NCBI GenBank assembly: GCA_007116765.1
Contig: SKHV01000204.1
Coordinates: 1-13,481 of the forward strand
Source: Prolixibacteraceae bacterium
GTDB lineage: Bacteria > Bacteroidota > Bacteroidia > Bacteroidales > Prolixibacteraceae
Direction: 5' to 3'
Length of the DNA stretch: 13,481 nucleotides
Notes under the pieces: model-generated
What the model was told of the DNA's origin: nothing
What the model saw: the letters and a program-made list of their open reading frames with translations, nothing else
Database searches by the model: none
Translations under genes and position numbers: made by a program
In this document: positions 7,101 through 12,849 of the stretch, one piece after another
Layout of the letters: the number at the start of each line of letters is the position of its first letter
Position numbering within the stretch: the first letter of the stretch is position 1

Positions 7101-7287
7101 TCCTTAAATTTTTGTGAATCACCCGAAATGACAGAGGCGATTTTCTTATGATTTCTAAACTGACATTAATACGTTGGAAAAATGCATTAGCAATATTAGG
7201 ACTTTCATTGTTGTAATATTGATATGAATTGTCAAAGTCGTATTCAGCTTCGTCTGAAATCTCAAGACTATACCGCTTTCTCTTCAT
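7063..7287 (-). pseudogene. Truncated RelE/ParE-like toxin
   Basis: The N-terminal ~63 residues resemble the RelE/ParE toxin family of Bacteroidota: a beta strand YSLEISDEAEYDF, a helix with SYQYYNNESPNIANAFFQRINVSLEII, and then the strand FRVIHKNLRM. Intact members run to about 95-100 residues, ending with two strands (typically ..YxIxYxIE..V.VLAVFHxxRNP) that complete the fold and carry key residues. Here the last 12 codons (from TTT at 7098-7100 to the stop at 7063) are read from a copy of the ~61-bp repeat (7063-7100), giving an unrelated FSVLNGLFLWL tail. The gene has therefore lost its 3' third, and the product is probably inactive. The start ATG 7285-7287 overlaps the end of the antitoxin gene by 20 bp, the usual toxin-antitoxin arrangement. 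Confidence 0.72.
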
Positions 7288-7495
7288 ATCTTTTCTTTAC
7301 TAAATCCCAATTTTTAAAAGTCGTCTTTCCTTCTTCAACTCTTTTTAATCGTTCATCAAGTAATTTTATGTGTTCAACCAGATAATTCGAGCAATCTTCT
7401 TTTACATCAACTATTTCCACATAATCATATTTCCGAATCATATTCAGAAAAGCAGCCATGTTCTTTTGGTCTTTAATGTTAATTGTAAGTTCCAT
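7268..7495 (-). CDS. Small antitoxin-like protein of a toxin-antitoxin pair
   Basis: A 75-residue acidic/basic protein starting MELTINIKDQKNMAAFLNMI and ending in a charged helix (DERLKRVEEGKTTFKNWDLVKKRYEEKAV). A short N-terminal beta/alpha region followed by a long C-terminal helix before a RelE/ParE-like gene is the layout of RelB/DUF2683-style antitoxins in Bacteroidota; the family assignment is by context and shape, not by a diagnostic motif. The C-terminal helix would wrap the toxin, and the N-terminal part may bind the operator. The frame extends to a GTG at 7552, but that lies upstream of the -7 box (7516-7523) and in repeat-derived sequence, so ATG 7493-7495 is chosen. Its stop (7268-7270) overlaps the toxin start. 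The antitoxin looks complete although its partner is truncated. Confidence 0.65.
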   Translation of the reverse strand: MELTINIKDQKNMAAFLNMIRKYDYVEIVDVKEDCSNYLVEHIKLLDERLKRVEEGKTTFKNWDLVKKRYEEKAV

Positions 7496-7515
7496 AATCT
7501 TAAAACTTATTTTTT

Positions 7516-7523
7516 CAAAGATA
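7516..7523 (-). promoter_or_regulatory. -7 promoter box of the toxin-antitoxin pair
   Basis: Minus-strand TATCTTTG, an exact TAnnTTTG match, lies 20 nt upstream of the antitoxin ATG. No clear -33 TTG is present at normal spacing. Just upstream on this strand (from 7541) the repeat array begins, so the module keeps only its minimal promoter. Confidence 0.5.
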
Positions 7524-7540
7524 TAAAAAAGATTGAAAAT

Positions 7541-8132
7541 AGCTTGACACACTGAATTGCCTGAAGCCTATAGCCAACAGCAGTAATGACAAATGAAAAG
7601 TATCAAGACACAAGACACAAGACACAAGATGAAAGATGAAAGATGGAAGATGGAAGATGGGAAATTACGAATTACGAATTGCGAGTATCAAGTATAAAGT
7701 ATCAAGTATCAAGACGCAAGACGCAAGATGGAAAATTACGAATTACGAATTACGAATTACTTAATGACCAATGACACAAGACACAAGATAAAAGATAGAA
7801 ACAAAAAAGATTGATGGCCGCTTAACGCACTGAACAGCTTATAGCTTGAAGCCTAAAGCCTATAGCCAAAGGAAAAGACCGCTTAACGCACTGAACAGCC
7901 ATTAGCCAACAGCATGAAGCATGAAGCATGAAGCATGAAGCCAAAGGGAAAGGCCGCTTAACGCACTGAACAGCTTATAGCTTGAAGCCTAAAGCCAAAG
8001 AAATGGCCGCTTAACGCACTAAACAGCATGAAGCTTAAAGCCTAGAGCCTAAAGCCAAAGGAAAAGGCCGCTTAACGCACTGAACAGCCATCAGCCAACA
8101 GCCTATAGCCTAAAGCTTAAAGCCTAAAGCCA
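7541..8132. repeat. Heptanucleotide tandem-repeat array, right half
   Basis: It has the same vocabulary of 7-base words as the left half: ACAAGAC, AAGATGG, ATTACGA, TCAAGTA, CATGAAG (four in a row near 7914-7941), AGCCTAA and AGCCAAC. The longer unit beginning GGCCGCTTAACGCACTGAAC occurs at 7816, 7877 (GACC variant), 7952, 8005 and 8066, with a decayed piece at 7541. Spacings between units are 61, 75, 53 and 61 bp. A 53-bp segment (7670-7722) is identical to 6758-6810 in the left half. The array ends about 10 bp from the chemoreceptor stop codon. Nothing in it looks coding. Confidence 0.9.
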
Positions 8133-8142
8133 TAAAAACCTA

Positions 8143-9249
8143 CTAAACTTTAAAGAATTTCACCAATTCATTCAGGCTTTCTGCCTGTGCGGCCATTTCT
8201 TCAGCGTTGGCCGCCATTTCTTCCGAGGCCGATGCGTTTTGCTGAGTGATAGAGTTCATTTGCTGTATGGCATTGTTTACCTGCACCACGCTGTTTCCCT
8301 GTTCAATGTTAGAGCGCACAAAATCCTGCACGTAATTGTTCGACATTTCAATTTTGGGCACAAGGTCTTCAAACGAGCGACCTGATTGCTCAGCTTCCTC
8401 CATGCTTATTTTAGAAAGCGAATCGATGTTGCTGGCCAGTATTTTGGATGAATCGGCCAGCTTACGCACTTCACGCGCCACTATCGAAAAGCCACGACCA
8501 TGTTCTCCTGCCCGTGCAGCTTCAACTCCGGCATTCAATGAAAGAATGTTTATTTGAAACGAAATATCGTCAACATCTGTAATCTGTTCCGAAATCTTCT
8601 GATACGTTTCCATGGTCTGCTTCAGGCCTTCAATCATGTTTATCACCCCATCTTTAATATTCAGGGAAACATTACCTGTATCTTTTGCCTTTTCGATATT
8701 CTGATCGATAGTTGCCGATATTTCTTCAAAAGTTGAAGATACTTCTTCGAGGTTTGAAGCCTGCTCTGATGCTCCCTGCGACAACTCTTCAGAAATTGAA
8801 CTAAGATGCGTACTGTTATACGTGAGGTTTGATGCACTGATTTGTATTTCACCAATAATAGTTTTGAGCTTATCGGTAAGATCAAGCAGTGAGTTATTCA
8901 ACAAGCCAATTTCATTTTTCATGTTGGTTCGGCTCACATCTATATTCAAATTACCTTTCGACAATTGATTCACCTGTTCGATGGAATGCCTAAGAGGTAC
9001 TGCAATTAAACGCCTTATACGAAGAAAAATCAGAGTTCCCACCGTGAAATTCAAAGGTACTGCCCACAGCACATGCTTTTGTCCCAACTGGCCTACTAAC
9101 GACATGTCGAAGCTCACCAGCAGGATGAGAATCAACATTAGGTGTGACATGGCAAACATTATTGAGCGCTTAAAAATAAGCCTCAACACCAATACTGCCA
9201 TTGCATATACAAAAGCTACTATAAATACTGAAGCTATTAATCTCTCCAT
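8143..9249 (-). CDS. Methyl-accepting chemotaxis-type signal protein without a sensory domain
   Basis: Seen in 368 residues: about three hydrophobic segments (4-26, 36-56, 60-78), a short HAMP-like linker (80-130), and then a long coiled-coil signalling domain. The kinase-contact hairpin FQINILSLNAGVEAARAGEHGRGFSIVAREVRKLAD (230-266; quoted in pieces: QINILSLNAGVEAARAG, then EHGRGFSIVAREVRKLAD) is the MCP signature. Glu/Gln-rich helices at 154-181 and 340-360 resemble methylation regions. There is no periplasmic ligand-binding domain between the membrane segments and no C-terminal NWETF-type CheR tether. It would couple to CheW/CheA at the inner membrane. It may sense membrane state or cytoplasmic signals, or feed a non-flagellar pathway; no che gene is in the window. 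It has a good Shine-Dalgarno (9258-9265), uncommon in this phylum. Confidence 0.92.
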   Translation of the reverse strand: MERLIASVFIVAFVYAMAVLVLRLIFKRSIMFAMSHLMLILILLVSFDMSLVGQLGQKHVLWAVPLNFTVGTLIFLRIRRLIAVPLRHSIEQVNQLSKGNLNIDVSRTNMKNEIGLLNNSLLDLTDKLKTIIGEIQISASNLTYNSTHLSSISEELSQGASEQASNLEEVSSTFEEISATIDQNIEKAKDTGNVSLNIKDGVINMIEGLKQTMETYQKISEQITDVDDISFQINILSLNAGVEAARAGEHGRGFSIVAREVRKLADSSKILASNIDSLSKISMEEAEQSGRSFEDLVPKIEMSNNYVQDFVRSNIEQGNSVVQVNNAIQQMNSITQQNASASEEMAANAEEMAAQAESLNELVKFFKV

Positions 9250-9257
9250 AATAAAAT

Positions 9258-9265
9258 CTCCTTTT
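9258..9265 (-). promoter_or_regulatory. Strong Shine-Dalgarno for the chemoreceptor gene
   Basis: AAAAGGAG on the minus strand lies 8 nt before ATG 9247-9249. Bacteroidota genes generally lack such sites, and the other starts in this window do. It supports the chosen start. Confidence 0.7.
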
Positions 9266-9293
9266 GCTTAATCTTCAACCAATCAATAATTGG

Positions 9294-9301
9294 CAAAAGT
9301 A
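9294..9301 (-). promoter_or_regulatory. -7 promoter box of the chemoreceptor gene
   Basis: Minus-strand TACTTTTG matches TAnnTTTG about 44 nt upstream of the ATG. A -33 element at standard spacing is not evident. It lies between the chemoreceptor start and the stop of the upstream membrane protein gene (9365), suggesting the two genes are transcribed separately. Confidence 0.45.
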
Positions 9302-9364
9302 GCAAAAGCAAACGTACTATTTTAGCGAATCAATAAATTCAATTCAATATTAATCAAAGCTTAA

Positions 9365-10024
9365 TCACTTATCAGACAGTATAAATTTCCCTTTAACCAG
9401 CCACGATGTGCCAAAAGCAGCAAGTGCAAGCCATTCAAGCCAAAAAACAGGGTTGTATGCAATAAATTTCAATTTGATGATTGGAACAATACTGTATAAA
9501 CCAATGAGGAACATTGCCACCAGTATAATAATACCACAAGTCCGATAAATACGGTTACGCTTAATTTTTTGGGGTGTTTTATGCCCCTTGCTTTTTGTAA
9601 AAAGGAATAATGACATTAGCGCCAACACAAGAAAAAAGAAAGCAGCTGAAATATAATGAATTATTTCGCGCCAGGCGGCATCGGGCAATGAGCGAACGCT
9701 ACACACAGGATCGGGATTTTGTGCACATGCAAAAAAAGCCACGCCCAGAGCGCAAACCCCGGCTACGGTAGATGCTACGTTGTCGATGGTTTCATAACCT
9801 TTATACGACATTAGAAAGATTGCCACGGCACACAATATACCAACCAGAATATCGCCTGAGATGGTATAGTAATAATGGCTTATTGAATGCTGAACACTAG
9901 AGCAATCGCTAAACAAAAGTGAAACAAGCAACAGCATTGCCGGCAACAAAATACCAAGTATCCCGATTACTTTCCTTAAGGTAAGTAATGAGATTATGTA
10001 AGGAGATGTGTTTGGGTGGTTCAT
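9365..10024 (-). CDS. Six-helix membrane protein of unknown function (DUF998-like)
   Basis: A 219-residue protein with about six hydrophobic segments: roughly 17-38, 57-74, 83-102, 124-146, 163-185 and 190-211. Between helices 1 and 2 is an SISHYYYTISGDILVG motif, and between 3 and 4 a short loop with two cysteines (CAQNPDPVCS) that could form a disulfide outside the membrane. The layout and the H-Y-T/S-x-x-G-D region recall the DUF998 family of uncharacterised membrane proteins; I am not sure of the family. There is no signal peptide cleavage site, catalytic motif or transporter signature. Start ATG 10022-10024 lies only 27 bp from the edge of the MITE-like element, so its native promoter may have been displaced. 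It is followed by its own 115-bp spacer before the chemoreceptor gene. Confidence 0.8.
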   Translation of the reverse strand: MNHPNTSPYIISLLTLRKVIGILGILLPAMLLLVSLLFSDCSSVQHSISHYYYTISGDILVGILCAVAIFLMSYKGYETIDNVASTVAGVCALGVAFFACAQNPDPVCSVRSLPDAAWREIIHYISAAFFFLVLALMSLFLFTKSKGHKTPQKIKRNRIYRTCGIIILVAMFLIGLYSIVPIIKLKFIAYNPVFWLEWLALAAFGTSWLVKGKFILSDK

Positions 10025-10051
10025 AGGACAATATATTTTATCTTGTTTAAC

Positions 10052-10210
10052 AAGGGGCTGTCTAAAAAGTCATTAATTAGGCCACTAATACACAAAAACA
10101 CAAAGGCAACACAAAGCATTAAATTTTCAAAATCAAGGCTTTGTGAAATCTTTGTGCCTTTGAGCCTTTTGTGGCAAATTTAGTTTTCATGACTTTTTAG
10201 ACAGCCCCTT
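10052..10210. mobile_element. MITE-like element with 22-bp perfect terminal inverted repeats
   Basis: 10052-10073 (AAGGGGCTGTCTAAAAAGTC..) is an exact reverse complement of 10189-10210. The interior also folds: GCCAC (10081-10085) with GTGGC (10171-10175), CAAAGGC (10101-10107) with GCCTTTG (10156-10162), and CACAAAGC (10110-10117) with GCTTTGTG (10138-10145), so all 159 bp form one long imperfect hairpin. There is no coding capacity. Ends of the GGGGCTGTCTAAAAAGTC type are seen at insertion-sequence ends in Bacteroidota, so a non-autonomous derivative mobilised in trans is likely. I could not find a clear target-site duplication. It sits 21 bp after the ahcY stop and may also terminate ahcY transcripts. 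Confidence 0.8.
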
Positions 10211-10231
10211 TGTTATGTAGAATGTAGTATA

Positions 10232-11626
10232 CTAATACCTGTAATGATCCGGTTTATACGGTCCATCGACAGGTACCCCAATGTATTTAGCCTGGTCAGG
10301 AGAAAGCTTTGTAAGTTTTACTCCAATTTGCTCTAGGTGTAAACGTGCTACTTCTTCGTCGAGATGCTTGGGAAGCATGTACACGCCAAGTTCGTATTTT
10401 TTTGTGTAAAGTTCAATCTGAGCCAAAGTTTGGTTGGTAAACGAGTTGCTCATCACAAACGAGGGGTGTCCGGTTGCACAACCCAGATTCACAAGACGTC
10501 CTTCGGCAAGCAGGTAAATGGCATGACCATCGGGATAAATGAATTTATCGACCTGTGGTTTGATGTTTATCTTTTTAATTCCGGGCCATTTTTCGAGTTT
10601 ACTTACCTGAATTTCGTTGTCGAAGTGGCCAATGTTGCACACAATTGCCTGATCTCTCATGGCAGCCATGTGGTCGGCAGTAATTATGTCTTTGTTTCCG
10701 GTAGTGGTCACAAAAATGTTTCCTTCTTCAAGAGCCTCTTCCATAGGCTTCACTTCAAAACCTTCCATAGCAGCCTGCAAAGCACAAATTGGGTCAATTT
10801 CGGTCACAATCACACGTGCGCCGTATCCACGCATCGAGCTTGCACAGCCCTTGCCTACGTCGCCATAACCGGCTACAACTACTACCTTACCTGCAATCAT
10901 TACATCGGTAGCACGCTTGATACCGTCGGCTAAACTTTCGCGGCAACCGTATAAATTATCGAATTTCGATTTTGTAACCGAATCGTTCACATTAATGGCA
11001 GGGAAAAGTAGTTTGCCCTCGTTAAGCATTTGATACAAGCGATGTACCCCGGTAGTAGTTTCTTCCGAAACGCCTTTCATGTCTTTAGTTGTGCGATGCC
11101 AACGCTGTGGGTCTTCGGCCAATATTTTTTTAAGGGCTTTGAACAACTCAATTTCGTCCTGAGCTTCAACTTTCTGATCGAGCACAGCAGCATTGTTTTC
11201 TGCTTCATAACCAAGGTGAATCATCATAGTTGCATCTCCTCCATCGTCCACAATCACATTTGGTCCGAGTCCGTTTCCGAAATCAAGCGCACGATCGGTA
11301 CACCACCAGTATTCGGCCAGTGTTTCGCCTTTCCATGCAAAAACGGGTATTCCGGAAGCTGCAATTGCAGCCGCGGCATGATCCTGAGTTGAAAATATAT
11401 TGCAGCTGGCCCAACGTACATCAGCACCTAGTTCTTTCAATGTTTCAATTAGCACTGCTGTTTGAATAGTCATGTGCAGCGAACCCATAATTCGAGCTCC
11501 TTTAAGTGGCTTCGAGTTTCCAAATTTAGCACGTAGTGCCATTAGCCCCGGCATTTCATTTTCTGCTACTTCAATTTCTTTACGTCCGTATTCAGCCAGA
11601 CTGATATCTGCTATTTTATGATCCAT
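10232..11626 (-). CDS. ahcY: Adenosylhomocysteinase (S-adenosylhomocysteine hydrolase)
   Basis: Reversibly hydrolyses S-adenosylhomocysteine to adenosine and homocysteine with bound NAD, relieving product inhibition of methyltransferases. Seen in 464 residues: first signature SCNIFSTQDHAAAA at 74-87; substrate region VDDGGDAT near 126-133; SVTKSKFDNLYGCRESL near 216-232, with catalytic-type K219 and D223; the NAD-binding GYGDVGKGCA at 253-262 followed by the acidic E of VTEIDP; HFDNEIQ near 340; and the conserved C-terminus KPDHYRY that reaches into the neighbouring subunit's NAD site. Length is normal for the bacterial form with the insertion near 150-190. Start ATG 11624-11626 is about 39 nt downstream of a good promoter. 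No riboswitch is recognised in its short leader. A MITE-like element follows the stop. Confidence 0.98.
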   Translation of the reverse strand: MDHKIADISLAEYGRKEIEVAENEMPGLMALRAKFGNSKPLKGARIMGSLHMTIQTAVLIETLKELGADVRWASCNIFSTQDHAAAAIAASGIPVFAWKGETLAEYWWCTDRALDFGNGLGPNVIVDDGGDATMMIHLGYEAENNAAVLDQKVEAQDEIELFKALKKILAEDPQRWHRTTKDMKGVSEETTTGVHRLYQMLNEGKLLFPAINVNDSVTKSKFDNLYGCRESLADGIKRATDVMIAGKVVVVAGYGDVGKGCASSMRGYGARVIVTEIDPICALQAAMEGFEVKPMEEALEEGNIFVTTTGNKDIITADHMAAMRDQAIVCNIGHFDNEIQVSKLEKWPGIKKINIKPQVDKFIYPDGHAIYLLAEGRLVNLGCATGHPSFVMSNSFTNQTLAQIELYTKKYELGVYMLPKHLDEEVARLHLEQIGVKLTKLSPDQAKYIGVPVDGPYKPDHYRY

Positions 11627-11671
11627 AATTGTATATGTATTTTACTAATATTGATTTTTTATTGTGATTGG

Positions 11672-11679
11672 CAAAGATA
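11672..11679 (-). promoter_or_regulatory. Bacteroidota promoter of ahcY
   Basis: Minus-strand TATCTTTG is an exact TAnnTTTG. A TTG (in GCTTGTTT, near 11703-11705) lies 23 nt upstream as a possible -33 element, the same spacing as at the ROK gene. The transcript would start near 11665, giving a leader of about 40 nt. Confidence 0.6.
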
Positions 11680-11747
11680 ATACAATCTGTCGGCTTATTA
11701 AACAAGCTATACCCTTAAAAGGGTTAATTTATACCAATTTAACAAGC

Positions 11748-12677
11748 CTACTTTAAAATGCTGCGCACTACTTGTTCATCTTTTTCGAGTTGTTGTTTCA
11801 ACTGCTCTACCGAACTGAATTTTTTTTCGTCGCGCACACGGGCATGTAAACTGATTAAAATATTCTGATTGTAAATATCGTCCTTAAAGTTTAAAAGGTG
11901 GGCTTCAATGGTACGATGATCGGCATTGGTACTCACAGTGGGTCTGAAACCAATGTTCAGCATACCCTTATATAGCGTTTGATTTACACGGGCTGTAATT
12001 GCATAAACCCCGGTTTTGGGAATAAGTTTGTGCACATCGTCGGCTACAATATTTGCGGTAGGAAAGCCTAAGCTGCGCCCTAATTTGTTACCCTGAGTAA
12101 CCTTCCCCCGAATACTGAAATTATAGCCCAAGTATTGATTGGCCACTCGCAAGTTTCCTTCAGAAAGTGCTGCCCTGATTTTGGATGAGCTTACTCCGTT
12201 TCCTTCAAAAGTATATGAATCAATTCGTTTTACCCCAAAGCCCTTTCCTTCAGAATAAAGCTTTATATTTTCGAATGTGCCTTCCCTGTTTCGTCCAAGT
12301 TTATGATCGTGACCAACAACCAGTGTATGCATTTTCAGCTTCGAAAGTAGAATTTGCTCAATAAACTCGACATAAGTAAGTGATGCAAAATGCTTGTCGA
12401 ATGGATAAATCACCAGGTGATCGACTCCGGCCTCTTCGAGCAGGGCAATTTTTTCGTTGAGCGTAGTAATCAGCCTCAGGTTCGACTCATTGGGAAACAA
12501 AACCAAACGCGGATGCGGATAAAATGAAAACAACACACTCTCACCATGAGCTTCATGCGCAAAACGATTCAATTGTTCAATTACCAGCTTATGTCCACGA
12601 TGCACTCCGTCGAAAGTGCCAATGGTTACTACCGGATTCACAGCTCTAAAACTATCGATGTGTTGATGTACAATCAA
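11748..12677 (-). CDS. ribF: Bifunctional riboflavin kinase / FAD synthetase RibF
   Basis: Phosphorylates riboflavin to FMN and adenylylates FMN to FAD. Seen, numbering from the proposed TTG start: nucleotidyltransferase motif GTFDGVHRGH at 20-29; VVGHDHKLGRNREG at 120-133; SSSKIR at 163-168; and the kinase-domain motif GRSLGFPTAN at 200-209, followed by the Flavokinase fold to the C-terminus (EKKFSSVEQLKQQLEKD). The frame is open upstream to an ATG at 12746, but that adds 23 residues unlike the family. A good -7 box (12702-12709) lies inside that extension. TTG 12675-12677 gives 309 residues, the usual RibF length, and an N-terminus (MIVHQHIDSF..) like known RibF proteins. It is transcribed away from the divergent lipoprotein gene and in the same direction as ahcY, 121 bp apart. 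Confidence 0.93.
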   Translation of the reverse strand: MIVHQHIDSFRAVNPVVTIGTFDGVHRGHKLVIEQLNRFAHEAHGESVLFSFYPHPRLVLFPNESNLRLITTLNEKIALLEEAGVDHLVIYPFDKHFASLTYVEFIEQILLSKLKMHTLVVGHDHKLGRNREGTFENIKLYSEGKGFGVKRIDSYTFEGNGVSSSKIRAALSEGNLRVANQYLGYNFSIRGKVTQGNKLGRSLGFPTANIVADDVHKLIPKTGVYAITARVNQTLYKGMLNIGFRPTVSTNADHRTIEAHLLNFKDDIYNQNILISLHARVRDEKKFSSVEQLKQQLEKDEQVVRSILK

Positions 12678-12701
12678 ACTAAAATGAGGTTTTATTTGCC
12701 G

Positions 12702-12709
12702 CAAAAATA
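12702..12709 (-). promoter_or_regulatory. -7 promoter box of ribF
   Basis: Minus-strand TATTTTTG matches TAnnTTTG, with transcription expected near 12695. That is downstream of ATG 12746 and 18 nt upstream of TTG 12677, which argues for the TTG start. No convincing -33 TTG at standard spacing. Confidence 0.5.
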
Positions 12710-12784
12710 CAGAATATGTTTCAATATTTAATCTCTTAATCCACATCTCTATAAAATCATTCGGCTCGATTCTTTCCGTTAAAA

Positions 12785-12818
12785 TTTGTTATAAAGGTTT
12801 ACCCTTACCCATATTTTG
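12785..12818 (+). promoter_or_regulatory. Possible promoter of the lipoprotein gene
   Basis: TTTG (12785-12788) is followed after 23 nt by TATTTTG (12812-12818), one base short of the TAnnTTTG consensus. It lies 31 nt before the GTG start. Weak, but it is the only candidate in the divergent spacer on this strand. Confidence 0.35.
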
Positions 12819-12849
12819 CTATTTTAGCCAAATAAAAACAGAGAGAATT

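Noticed and set aside
7496..7552. Longer antitoxin from GTG 7552
   Set aside because: It is upstream of the -7 box and partly repeat-derived; MELTINIK at 7495 is a normal start for such proteins.
6858..8088. Composite transposon carrying the toxin-antitoxin pair
   Set aside because: The flanking arms contain no transposase and no terminal inverted repeats. They are simple-sequence arrays, so recombination or copying is a better explanation.
6694..8132. CRISPR array
   Set aside because: The repeats are 7-bp words and a ~61-bp unit with irregular spacing. There are no constant-length unique spacers and no cas genes; the sequence between anchors is itself repetitive.
10364..10933. 189-codon open frame on the + strand within ahcY
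   Set aside because: It is antisense to ahcY, with a composition typical of a shadow frame and no family resemblance.
11711..11724. Small hairpin ACCCTT/AAGGGT as the ribF terminator
   Set aside because: Only 5-6 bp with a tiny loop and no T run on the minus strand, so it is too weak to call.
11627..11747. SAH or SAM riboswitch upstream of ahcY
   Set aside because: The leader is only about 40 nt from the predicted start, and I see no motif of a known SAH or SAM class.
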